Shown: positions 6,611-12,866 of the stretch, in pieces
How the letters are laid out: every line of letters starts with the position of its first letter
Numbering within the stretch: position 1 is the stretch's first letter
DNA from: an uncultured Collinsella sp.
GTDB lineage: Bacteria; Actinomycetota; Coriobacteriia; Coriobacteriales; Coriobacteriaceae
Assembly (NCBI GenBank): GCA_900550785.1
Contig: URTL01000025.1
Coordinates: 1-18,446, forward strand
Direction: 5' to 3'
DNA: 18,446 bases
Program-made: the position numbers and the translations under genes
Notes under the pieces: model-generated
What the model saw: only the letters and a program-made list of their open reading frames with translations
What the model was told of the DNA's origin: nothing
Database searches by the model: none

Positions 6611-6829
6611 GTGAAGAAGGAAGACGCAATTGAGCTCGAGGGTACGGTAAAGGAACCGTTGCCCAACGCCATGTTTAAGGTCGAGCTCGAGAACGGTCAT
6701 TCGGTTCTGTGCAACATTTCTGGCAAGATCCGAATGAATTACATCCGTATTCTCCCCGGTGACAGGGTTGTCGTGGAGCTTTCCCCGTACGACCTGACCC
6801 GCGGCCGCATCACCTATCGCTACAAATAG
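6611..6829 (+). CDS. infA: Translation initiation factor IF-1
   Basis: 72-residue OB-fold factor that occupies the A site of the 30S subunit during initiation. Recognised by the near-invariant blocks NGHSVLCNISGKIRMNYI and PGDRVVVELSPYDLTRGRI. The start is taken as GTG 6611, which gives exactly the usual 72-residue length and the KKEDAIELEG beginning. An in-frame TTG at 6605 would add two residues and cannot be excluded, because the ribosome-binding site (GAAAG, 6596-6600) is weak and fits either. An out-of-frame ATG at 6601 opens a 10-codon ORF overlapping the start. It is first in its probable transcription unit, 150 nt before rpmJ. Confidence 0.96.
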   Translation: MKKEDAIELEGTVKEPLPNAMFKVELENGHSVLCNISGKIRMNYIRILPGDRVVVELSPYDLTRGRITYRYK

Positions 6830-6853
6830 CGGCACGCATACACGCACTCCATT

Positions 6854-6930
6854 TCCGACTGCAGGCTTAGCTCAACCTACGGTCGGATTGTGTGTGAAGA
6901 CCAGCCATAGTTTTAAACGCCTGCGGCTGG
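6854..6930 (+). other. Tandem hairpins in the infA-rpmJ gap
   Basis: TCCGACTG (6854-6861) pairs with CGGTCGGA (6880-6887), 8 bp with one G-U pair and an 18-nt loop. CCAGCC (6901-6906) pairs with GGCTGG (6925-6930), 6 bp. In addition, GCAGGC (6861-6866) in the first loop region is complementary to GCCTGC (6919-6924) in the second loop, allowing a loop-loop or alternative pairing. No T-run follows. Possible leader regulation of the rpmJ-rpsM-rpsK-rpsD-rpoA-rplQ part; unproven. Confidence 0.4.
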
Positions 6931-6979
6931 GCGAGTAGATAGTAGGGAAGTAGTTTGAGCGCTACCGAAAGGAAGAACG

Positions 6980-7093
6980 ATGAAGGTACGTCCTTCGGTC
7001 AAGAAGATGTGCGATAAGTGCAAAATCATTAGGCGCCATGGCAAGGTCCTCGTCATTTGCGAGAACCCCCGTCATAAGCAGCGTCAGGGTTAA
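6980..7093 (+). CDS. rpmJ: 50S ribosomal protein bL36, zinc-binding form
   Basis: 37-residue L36, the smallest ribosomal protein, near the peptidyl-transferase side of the large subunit. It begins MKVRPSVKKMCDKC and ends HKQRQG; Cys11, Cys14, Cys27 and His32 form the zinc site of the C+ form. The ATG at 6980 follows AAAGGAAG at 6968-6975. It is the usual neighbour between infA and rpsM in Gram-positive alpha operons. Sequence, length and position all agree, so confidence is high despite the small size. Confidence 0.97.
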   Translation: MKVRPSVKKMCDKCKIIRRHGKVLVICENPRHKQRQG

Positions 7094-7107
7094 GAGAGGA
7101 GACTACG

Positions 7108-7482
7108 TTGGCCCGTATTAATGGTGTCGACCTCCCGCGTGAGAAGCGCGTTGAGATCGGTCTGACCTACATTTACGGCATCGGCCGCACCACTGCGACG
7201 AAGATTTGCGTCGAGTGCAACGTTAACGTGGATACGCGCGTTAAGGACCTCACCGAGGATGAGGTTAACGCCATCCGCGATTATATCGATAAGAACCAGA
7301 TCATGGTTGAGGGCGACCTCCGCCGTGAGCGCAACCAGAACGTTAAGCGCCTTATGGACATCGGCTGCAACCGCGGCCTTCGTCACCGCAAGGGCCTCCC
7401 GGTCCGCGGCCAGCGCACCCACACTAACGCTCGTACCCGCAAGGGCCCGAAGCGTCAGATCGGTGCTAAGAAGAAGAAATAA
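7108..7482 (+). CDS. rpsM: 30S ribosomal protein uS13
   Basis: 124-residue S13 in the head of the small subunit, forming bridges with L5 and contacting P-site tRNA through its basic tail. The helix-hairpin-helix block YIYGIGRTTATKIC and the RGLRHRKGLPVRGQRT segment are diagnostic. The start is TTG at 7108, giving MARINGVDLPREKR, with GAGAGGAG at 7094-7101 upstream; no in-frame ATG or GTG could replace it without losing conserved residues. A TTG start in such a highly expressed gene is notable. rpsK follows after 14 nt. Confidence 0.98.
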   Translation: MARINGVDLPREKRVEIGLTYIYGIGRTTATKICVECNVNVDTRVKDLTEDEVNAIRDYIDKNQIMVEGDLRRERNQNVKRLMDIGCNRGLRHRKGLPVRGQRTHTNARTRKGPKRQIGAKKKK

Positions 7483-7496
7483 GGAGCGCTAGATAG

Positions 7497-7901
7497 ATGG
7501 CTACTGCTAAGAAGAACGTTCGCGCTGCCCGTCTGAAGCGCGCGGACCGTAAGAACATTTCCGTGGGCCAGGCTCACATTCGTTCTACGTTCAACAACAC
7601 GATCGTTTCGATCACCGATCCCCAGGGCAACGTCATTTCCTGGAAGTCGGCTGGCCAGGTGGGCTTCAAGGGCTCCCGTAAGTCCACGCCGTTCGCTGCC
7701 CAGATGGCTGCCGAGGCTGCTGCCAAGCAGGCCATGGAGCACGGTATGAAGAAGGTTTCCGTCTTCGTCAAGGGCCCCGGCTCCGGTCGTGAGACCGCCA
7801 TCCGCTCCCTCCAGGCTGCTGGCCTCGAGGTCTCGAGCATCCAGGACAAGACCCCCATTCCGCACAACGGCTGCCGCCCCAAGAAGCGTCGCCGCGTGTA
7901 A
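7497..7901 (+). CDS. rpsK: 30S ribosomal protein uS11
   Basis: 134-residue S11 in the platform of the small subunit, lining the mRNA exit channel near the Shine-Dalgarno helix. The C-terminal block DKTPIPHNGCRPKKRRRV is nearly invariant in the family, and KGPGSGRETAIRSLQAAGL precedes it. The N-terminus is a basic extension (KKNVRAARLKRADRKN), slightly longer than in E. coli. The ATG at 7497 follows AAGGAG at 7482-7487. It is placed between rpsM and rpsD as in standard alpha operons. Confidence 0.98.
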   Translation: MATAKKNVRAARLKRADRKNISVGQAHIRSTFNNTIVSITDPQGNVISWKSAGQVGFKGSRKSTPFAAQMAAEAAAKQAMEHGMKKVSVFVKGPGSGRETAIRSLQAAGLEVSSIQDKTPIPHNGCRPKKRRRV

Positions 7902-7920
7902 CTGAAAGGATCGTATCAAT

Positions 7921-8517
7921 ATGGCAATCGACAGGACTCCTGTTCTTAAGCGCTGCCGTCAGCTCGGGATCGATCCCGCTGAGCTCGGTTACAGCAGCAA
8001 GAAGGAATCTATCCGTCAGCCCAAGCGCCGTCGCAAGGAATCTGAGTACGGCATGCAGCTGCGCGAGAAGCAGAAGGTCAAGTTCATCTATGGCGTTCTG
8101 GAGAAGCAGTTCCACGGCTACTTCAACAAGGCCCGTAAGATGAACGGCGTCACCGGTGAGAACCTCATGATCATCCTTGAGTCTCGCCTCGACAACGTCG
8201 TCTTCCGTCTTGGCTTCGCCCGCACCCGCAAAGAGGCTCGTCAGTCCGTCCGTCACGGTCACTTCACCGTGAACGGCAAGCGCGTGGACATCCCGTCCTA
8301 CCGCGTCAAGGCCGGCGACGTCGTCGCTGTCGGCGAGAAGTTCCGTGACCTCCTCCCCATCAAGGAGGCCCTGATTTCCTCCGAGCGCTTTGAGGTCCCT
8401 GGCTGGCTCGAGGTCGATATCGAGAAGCTGTCTGGTAACGTGCTCGCTCTGCCGACGCGTGAGCAGATCAGCGGTGATATCAACGAGCAGCTCATCGTCG
8501 AGCTCTACTCTAAGTAG
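7921..8517 (+). CDS. rpsD: 30S ribosomal protein uS4, zinc-free form
   Basis: 198-residue S4, a primary assembly protein binding the 5' domain of 16S rRNA. The S4 RNA-binding domain is at about residues 88-150 (SRLDNVVFRLGFARTRKEAR and GHFTVNGKRVDIPSYRVKAG). The N-terminal domain has only one cysteine (Cys12), so the four-cysteine zinc site of C+ S4 proteins is absent: this is a C- form. The ATG follows GAAAGGA at 7904-7910. In E. coli S4 represses the alpha operon through a pseudoknot upstream of rpsM; no equivalent was recognised here. Confidence 0.98.
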   Translation: MAIDRTPVLKRCRQLGIDPAELGYSSKKESIRQPKRRRKESEYGMQLREKQKVKFIYGVLEKQFHGYFNKARKMNGVTGENLMIILESRLDNVVFRLGFARTRKEARQSVRHGHFTVNGKRVDIPSYRVKAGDVVAVGEKFRDLLPIKEALISSERFEVPGWLEVDIEKLSGNVLALPTREQISGDINEQLIVELYSK

Positions 8518-8549
8518 TCCATCCGGGCTGCTGAGGCTGGAGGTAATAC

Positions 8550-9491
8550 ATGTCAGAATTCATTAGGCCTCAGGTTCAGGTCGAAGAGATCAACGAGACG
8601 TCTGCTCGTGTCTCCGTCGAGCCGCTCGAGCGTGGCTACGGCGATACGCTGGGTAACTCCCTTCGTCGCGTTCTTCTGTCCTCGCTCGAGGGTGCCGCCG
8701 TCGAGGCTATTCAGATCGATGGTGCGCAGCACGAGTTCATGACCATCCCTAACATGGTCGAGGATGTCACCGACATCGTCCTGAATGTCAAGGGTCTTGT
8801 CTTCAGGGCTCTCGGCACGACCGACGAGGCGACCGCCACCATTTCGGTTGACGGCCCCTGCGAGGTCACCGGTGCGGACTTCTTTATTCCGTCCGAGTTT
8901 GAGCTGGTCAACCCCGAGCAGCACATCGCTACGCTCACCGAGGGTGGCCATCTCACCATGAGCATGCGCATCGGCTATGGCCGCGGCTATGTTTCTGGCG
9001 AGGCCAACAAGCGCGACAACGATCCCATCGGTGTGATCCACGTCGACTCGCTGTACTCGCCGGTTTCCCGTTGCGCCAAGCTCGTTGAGGCTTGCCGTGT
9101 CGGTCAGCACACCGACTACGACCGCCTTGTCCTCGAGATCGAGACCAACGGCTCCATCGCCCCGCGCGACGCCGTGGTCCAGGCTGCCAATATCATCAAC
9201 CAGCATATGGCCGCCTTTATGAACCTTGCCGAGACCCCCGAGGTCGAGGAGGAGGCTTCGATCTTCGCTCCCGAGGTCACCAACGACAACGCCGAGCTGG
9301 ACAAGCAGATCGAGGATTTGGACCTTTCCGTCCGTTCCTACAACTGCCTTAAGCGCGCCAGCATTCACTCGGTCCGTCAGCTCGTTGAGTTCTCGGAGAA
9401 CGATCTGCTCAACATCCGTAACTTCGGTGTTAAGTCGATCGAGGAAGTGAAGGACAAGCTTGAGTCCATGGGCCTGAGCCTGAAGGCTTAA
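8550..9491 (+). CDS. rpoA: RNA polymerase alpha subunit
   Basis: 313-residue alpha subunit, which dimerises to start polymerase assembly and contacts promoter UP elements and activators. The N-terminal domain spans about residues 1-227 with the GYGDTLGNSLRRVLLSSLEG block at 29-48. A Glu-rich linker (about 228-248) leads to the C-terminal domain with SVRSYNCLKRASI (260-272) and the NIRNFGVKSIEEV helix-hairpin-helix (288-300). The ATG at 8550 lies 5 nt after GGAGGT (8539-8544). It sits between rpsD and rplQ as in nearly all bacteria. Confidence 0.98.
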   Translation: MSEFIRPQVQVEEINETSARVSVEPLERGYGDTLGNSLRRVLLSSLEGAAVEAIQIDGAQHEFMTIPNMVEDVTDIVLNVKGLVFRALGTTDEATATISVDGPCEVTGADFFIPSEFELVNPEQHIATLTEGGHLTMSMRIGYGRGYVSGEANKRDNDPIGVIHVDSLYSPVSRCAKLVEACRVGQHTDYDRLVLEIETNGSIAPRDAVVQAANIINQHMAAFMNLAETPEVEEEASIFAPEVTNDNAELDKQIEDLDLSVRSYNCLKRASIHSVRQLVEFSENDLLNIRNFGVKSIEEVKDKLESMGLSLKA

Positions 9492-9521
9492 TGCTTCGCA
9501 TATTTGAGGAGAAACTAGACC

Positions 9522-9989
9522 ATGCGTCACAACGTTAAGAAGGGCCTGAAGCTCGGCACCGATGCGAGCCACACCAAGGCCATGAAGAAGAGCCTTGCTA
9601 AGGCCCTCTTCGAGAACGACCGCATCAAGACCACCGAGACCCGCGCTAAGGCGCTGCGTTCGGTCGTCGATCCGATCATCACCTGGGCCAAGAAGGGCGA
9701 CCTGCACTCTCGTCGTCTGGCTATCGCCAAGCTCGGTGATAAGCAGCTCGTTGCCGAGATCTTCGACAAGGCTGCTCAGGGTATGTGGCAGGACCGCAAC
9801 GGCGGTTACACCCGCATCATGAAGCTCGGTAACCGCAAGGGCGACAACGCTCCCATCGTTATCATGGAGCTCGTCACCGAGCCTTGCACGCCTAAGGCTA
9901 AGAAGGCTGCTCCGGCCCCCAAGAAGGCCGCTGCTCCCAAGAAGGTCGAGGCTGCCGAGGAGGCTCCTGCTGAGGAGACCGCTGAGTAG
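9522..9989 (+). CDS. rplQ: 50S ribosomal protein bL17 with charged tail
   Basis: 155-residue L17 near the polypeptide exit tunnel. The conserved part (MRHNVKKGLKLGTDASHTKA through NAPIVIMELV) covers about 120 residues, close to the full length in E. coli. The remaining roughly 33 residues are a low-complexity Ala/Lys/Pro stretch turning into Ala/Glu (PKKAAAPKKVEAAEEAPAEE), a tail also common in actinobacterial L17. The ATG at 9522 follows GAGGAG at 9507-9512. It is the last gene of the ribosomal cluster and is followed by an intrinsic terminator. Confidence 0.97.
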   Translation: MRHNVKKGLKLGTDASHTKAMKKSLAKALFENDRIKTTETRAKALRSVVDPIITWAKKGDLHSRRLAIAKLGDKQLVAEIFDKAAQGMWQDRNGGYTRIMKLGNRKGDNAPIVIMELVTEPCTPKAKKAAPAPKKAAAPKKVEAAEEAPAEETAE

Positions 9990-10014
9990 ACAATCCGTCT
10001 GCATAGGCTATATT
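9987..10014 (+). promoter_or_regulatory. Candidate truA promoter overlapping the rplQ end
   Basis: TAGACA (9987-9992, 5 of 6 to the -35 consensus) and TATATT (10009-10014, 5 of 6 to the -10 consensus) are 16 bp apart. The -35 includes the rplQ stop codon. Transcription would begin near 10020-10022, inside the left arm of the rplQ terminator, so the new RNA would lack half of that stem and should escape termination. Prediction from sequence only. Confidence 0.45.
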
Positions 10015-10015
10015 C

Positions 10016-10046
10016 GAGGGGTACGTTCGCGTACCCCTCTTTTTTT
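10016..10046 (+). terminator. Intrinsic terminator of the ribosomal cluster
   Basis: GAGGGGTACG (10016-10025) and CGTACCCCTC (10030-10039) form a perfect 10-bp stem with a TTCG tetraloop, followed by seven T residues (10040-10046). This is a textbook rho-independent terminator 26 nt after the rplQ stop. Confidence 0.93.
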
Positions 10047-10081
10047 GTCGAAATGCCATTGCCTGTTTGTTGGGAGCGTCC

Positions 10082-10906
10082 ATGACCGCGCCGTCTGATT
10101 TCAATTCGATTCCTGAGCTCGATGCCACGCTCGTTTTCCGCGTGGCCTACGATGGCTCGTCCTACAGCGGCTTTGCCGAGCAGCCCGGTCAGACGACGGT
10201 TGCGGGCGAGTTGCGCCGCGCTATCGAGACGCTCCTGCGCCGCCCGATCGACCTGACGTGTGCGGGGCGTACCGATGCCGGCGTGCATGCGGTGGCACAG
10301 TTCATCAGCGTGCCCGTAACGGACGCTGAGTTGGCTCTGACGCGCCGTAGGTGGCTAAGGGCTATGGATGCCCTCCTGCCCAAAGATATCGCCATAAACG
10401 AGGTCTACAAGGCCCGTAAAGGCTTTTCTGCACGCTTTGATGCGCGTTCCCGTACGTATACGTACCGTATTGCCGATCGCGACGCGCGCCCTGTGCTTTC
10501 GCGCGGTGCGGTGTGGTGGCACCGCTACCCATTGGATGTTGAGGCGATGTCTGCGGCCTGTCCCGCGCTGCTGGGCGAGCAGGACTTCAAGAGCTTTTGC
10601 AAGGTGGCGTCTGCCGTTGGCAAGCCCACGCATCGCTGCGTGATGCGTGCCGAGTTTGGCCATGAGGTTGCGTTTGGCGAGGACATCCTGACGTTTACCA
10701 TCGAGGGCAATGCGTTTCTGCATTCGATGGTCCGCACGATCGTGGGCACGCTTGTCGAGATTGGCATGCATCGCCGTGAACCCGAGTGGATGCGCGAGGT
10801 CATCGATGCTTGCGACCGTACCGCTGCGGGCTCCACGGCTCCTGCCTGCGGCCTTACGTTTATGGGCGTGGATTACGATCCCGCCGAGCTTATCGTGCTC
10901 GACTAG
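10082..10906 (+). CDS. truA: tRNA pseudouridine(38-40) synthase TruA
   Basis: 274-residue cytosolic enzyme that isomerises uridines 38-40 in the tRNA anticodon stem-loop. The catalytic aspartate is Asp65 in AGRTDAGVHA (61-70). Other TruA blocks are VAYDGSSYSGF near residue 21, FDARSRTYTYRI in the middle and FLHSMVRTIVGTL toward the C-terminus. ATG 10082 was chosen over an upstream in-frame TTG at 10067 because GGGAG (10072-10076) sits 5 nt before it. It lies only 35 nt beyond the rplQ terminator, leaving little room for a promoter except one nested in that terminator. truA after rplQ is a common order. Confidence 0.97.
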   Translation: MTAPSDFNSIPELDATLVFRVAYDGSSYSGFAEQPGQTTVAGELRRAIETLLRRPIDLTCAGRTDAGVHAVAQFISVPVTDAELALTRRRWLRAMDALLPKDIAINEVYKARKGFSARFDARSRTYTYRIADRDARPVLSRGAVWWHRYPLDVEAMSAACPALLGEQDFKSFCKVASAVGKPTHRCVMRAEFGHEVAFGEDILTFTIEGNAFLHSMVRTIVGTLVEIGMHRREPEWMREVIDACDRTAAGSTAPACGLTFMGVDYDPAELIVLD

Positions 10907-10914
10907 GGGAGGGC

Positions 10915-10933
10915 TCGACGCGTCGTGCGTCGA
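10915..10933 (+). other. Short hairpin after truA
   Basis: TCGACGC (10915-10921) pairs perfectly with GCGTCGA (10927-10933) around a 5-nt loop, 9 nt after the truA stop. No T-run follows, so intrinsic termination is not indicated. The rest of the 161-nt gap to the next gene shows no convincing promoter by eye. Confidence 0.4.
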
Positions 10934-11067
10934 CACCTGTCATCTGTGGGCTGCGCGTGTGCAACATCTGTTCTTGGCGTGCAATACAACTGATGTCTCA
11001 TTGCTTTTATTGGCGGGGTGTACCATGAACCACGGTTTGATTCATTGCTGTCGGGAGGACGGATAAC

Positions 11068-12108
11068 TTGGTTCGACGTGGCTCGCATCCGCGACTTTCG
11101 GTGATCCTTGTGGTAGAAGGTTCGCCCAGCTATGCGATGCGTGCGCTCGAGAGTATCCAGAACCAAGACCTCTACGATTTGCAGATTGTCGTTGTCTGCC
11201 GCGATGCTGCGCCCGGTGTGCGCCATTCGCTTCAAGTTGCTGCCGACAGGGACATCCATATTGATTTGATTGATGTCGAGGACGCGAAGCGCGGCGCTTG
11301 TCTTCGTGCCGGTTTTGCTGCCTCGCGTGGCTCTCAAATCATCGCTATGAACGCCGATGAGTGGCTTGCTCCGCAGTCCCTTTCCAAGATGGTCGATATC
11401 GCGTGCGATACAGCGGCAGACATAGTGTTCCCCACGGTGTCGCTCGACCGCTATGATGCACATCGAGAGCGCCATTCGCGCGTCTTGGATGCTGCTCATA
11501 TTTCCATTGATAGCAAATCTTCGATGGTGGCCGGGCTGCCTCAGTTGATTTTAGGCGGCCTAGTCGTTCAGACCTCTGGCGTGATGTACAGCCGCTCGCT
11601 GTTTGAGGCATGCCTTTTGTGCGACAAGGCGTTTCGCACAGTTGGGTTTATGGCTTGTGCGCTCTCGCGGGCGCAGCGCGTCTCCGGCTGCGGCGACGCT
11701 TGTTTCCACGCGGCGGCACCTAAGCTTACAGATGCCTTTGATCCCACCATGTATGCCAAGGTATCCGATGACACCCGAGCGCTCGACGAGCTTGCGGACT
11801 CACTTTCGGAAGCAGATAGCGGTGGTCGGCTCAAGCTGGCAAGCCAAAAGTTCTACTTTGCCGGACTGGTCGCCTGCATCGAGAATTTGTGTCTGAGTCC
11901 GCATGGGGTGTCGTCAATCGAGCGTTCCGCCCGCATGCGTGATATGCTCGATGCGCCTCGAACCCGTCAGATGGTCGCCGCGCTCAAGGACAACCATCGG
12001 GGACTCGGTCTGTTGTTTGGGCCGATTGCCAGTGCCAAGCCCGCGCGCTGCGTGATGTGTACGCATCTGGCAGCTTTTCTTAACCGGACGGGCGCAAAAA
12101 CCGCCTAA
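11068..12108 (+). CDS. GT2-like glycosyltransferase, target unknown
   Basis: 346-residue protein resembling family 2 (GT-A fold) glycosyltransferases. The N-terminal LSVILVVEGSPSYAMRALES (10-29) and QDLYDLQIVVVC (33-44) match the nucleotide-sugar-binding strand pattern. RAGFAASRGSQIIAMNADEWL (about 80-100) aligns with the usual AxGxYIxxxDxDDWL block, but the first Asp of the DxD motif is Asn95 (N-A-D-E). The remaining 240 residues are divergent and no transmembrane segment is evident. The start is TTG 11068, 8 nt after GGGAGGA (11053-11059). No other glycan gene is adjacent, so the acceptor is unknown. Codon use is less C-ending than in the ribosomal genes, suggesting lower expression. Confidence 0.65.
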   Translation: MVRRGSHPRLSVILVVEGSPSYAMRALESIQNQDLYDLQIVVVCRDAAPGVRHSLQVAADRDIHIDLIDVEDAKRGACLRAGFAASRGSQIIAMNADEWLAPQSLSKMVDIACDTAADIVFPTVSLDRYDAHRERHSRVLDAAHISIDSKSSMVAGLPQLILGGLVVQTSGVMYSRSLFEACLLCDKAFRTVGFMACALSRAQRVSGCGDACFHAAAPKLTDAFDPTMYAKVSDDTRALDELADSLSEADSGGRLKLASQKFYFAGLVACIENLCLSPHGVSSIERSARMRDMLDAPRTRQMVAALKDNHRGLGLLFGPIASAKPARCVMCTHLAAFLNRTGAKTA

Positions 12109-12114
12109 ACGGCT

Positions 12115-12152
12115 CATTTCGAAACAAACTTGCATAGAATTGTTTCGAAATG
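12115..12152. promoter_or_regulatory. 13-bp inverted repeat with two TTTCGAAA palindromes
   Basis: CATTTCGAAACAA (12115-12127) and TTGTTTCGAAATG (12140-12152) are perfect reverse complements with a 12-nt spacer. Each arm contains its own 8-bp palindrome TTTCGAAA (12117-12124 and 12143-12150), 26 bp apart. A -10-like TAGAAT (12135-12140) lies between them, though no good -35 was seen. The layout suits a two-site operator upstream of argR, or a hairpin ending the glycosyltransferase transcript; no T-run follows. Confidence 0.5.
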
Positions 12153-12192
12153 CGTTCTTATACACAAAAGCCTTCAAATAGCGTTAAACTAT

Positions 12193-12207
12193 TCAATCAC
12201 TGATTGA
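12193..12207. promoter_or_regulatory. Palindromic candidate operator upstream of argR
   Basis: TCAATCACTGATTGA is a perfect 15-bp palindrome (7+1+7) centred at 12200, 33 bp before the argR start. ArgR proteins bind AT-rich palindromic ARG boxes of about 18 bp and often repress their own gene, so this is a candidate autoregulatory site. The match to the known E. coli or B. subtilis box is only partial, so the assignment is inferred. Confidence 0.4.
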
Positions 12208-12240
12208 TTGTCTCCGCCATCTTTTGGAGAGAGGGTTTGT

Positions 12241-12678
12241 ATGGCTAAAAAACGCAATGGGCGCCAGGATGCCATTAGAGATATTGTTCGCAATAAGGAC
12301 GTCCGTACGCAACGCGTGCTGGTCGATGAGCTCCGTGCCATGGGCTTTGATTGCACGCAGGCGACTGTCTCTCGCGATATTGCCGACATGGGGCTGCGTA
12401 AGCTCCCTGAGGGCATCTATGTTCTGGCAGAGGACCTGCACCTGCAGCGTATGGTTTCCGAGCTCGTAACGGGCGTTCTACGTACCGATAATCTGGTCAT
12501 GATCAAGGCTCAGCCTGGCACGGCTTCCGGCATCGCCGCCGCCGTTGATGCGGCAGAGTTGCCCGATGTGCTTGGCTCGCTTGCCGGCAACGATACGATT
12601 TTGGTTATTGCCCAGACGGCCGAGGACGGCGAGCGTCTCGAGGCGCTGATCAATAAGCTGAGCAATTCTCGCAAGTAG
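12241..12678 (+). CDS. argR: Arginine repressor ArgR
   Basis: 145-residue transcription regulator; family members form arginine-bound hexamers that repress arginine synthesis and can activate catabolism. The N-terminal winged helix has the recognition segment CTQATVSRDIADMGLRK (38-54). The C-terminal domain has QPGTASGIAAAVDAAELPDV (91-110) and GSLAGNDTILVIA (112-124); the usual GDDT arginine-site motif reads GNDT here (Asn117). ATG 12241 was chosen over an upstream TTG at 12208 because GAGGG (12231-12235) lies 5 nt before it and MAKKRNGRQ is a normal family start. No arginine genes are nearby. It is followed by its own terminator. Confidence 0.95.
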   Translation: MAKKRNGRQDAIRDIVRNKDVRTQRVLVDELRAMGFDCTQATVSRDIADMGLRKLPEGIYVLAEDLHLQRMVSELVTGVLRTDNLVMIKAQPGTASGIAAAVDAAELPDVLGSLAGNDTILVIAQTAEDGERLEALINKLSNSRK

Positions 12679-12729
12679 GCGTGCGGGTCGTACGCTCGGC
12701 ACTGTGCGCGCTGACATCGTGGCTTGTAA

Positions 12730-12761
12730 GGGGTATCGACGTTGGTCGGTACCCCCTTTTT
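12730..12761 (+). terminator. Intrinsic terminator of argR
   Basis: GGGGTATCGAC (12730-12740) pairs with GTCGGTACCCC (12745-12755), 11 bp with one G-U pair and a GTTG loop, followed by C and five T residues (12757-12761). It lies 52 nt after the argR stop and is oriented for the plus strand. Confidence 0.9.
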
Positions 12762-12801
12762 GTTTGCCGGTATAAAGAACGCTCACCAGGTCGCTTTAAA
12801 C

Positions 12802-12843
12802 TAAAAGGCTTCCGAGCAGTTTAATAAGCTGCTCGGGGGCCTT
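12802..12843 (-). terminator. Intrinsic terminator of the penicillin-binding protein gene
   Basis: On the plus strand AAGGC+TT+CCGAGCAG (12805-12819) pairs with CTGCTCGG+GG+GCCTT (12829-12843), 15 bp including two G-U pairs, with a 9-nt loop. Read on the minus strand, the stem is followed by a T-rich tail (complement of the AAAA at 12803-12806 and the TTTAAACT before it). It lies 23 nt beyond the minus-strand gene's stop and faces the argR terminator. Confidence 0.8.
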
Positions 12844-12866
12844 GTTGCTTATGGCCGGATGAATTT

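Noticed and set aside
8553..10004. 483-codon open frame on the minus strand opposite rpoA-rplQ
   Set aside because: A shadow of codon bias spanning two real genes; no conserved motif.
10907..11067. Promoter for the GT2-like gene (for example TTGGCG with weak -10 matches)
   Set aside because: No hexamer pair with acceptable spacing and match was found by eye.
12109..12240. Definite argR promoter (TAGAAT or TATACA as -10)
   Set aside because: Neither has a reasonable -35 at 16-18 bp; kept only as part of the palindrome finding.
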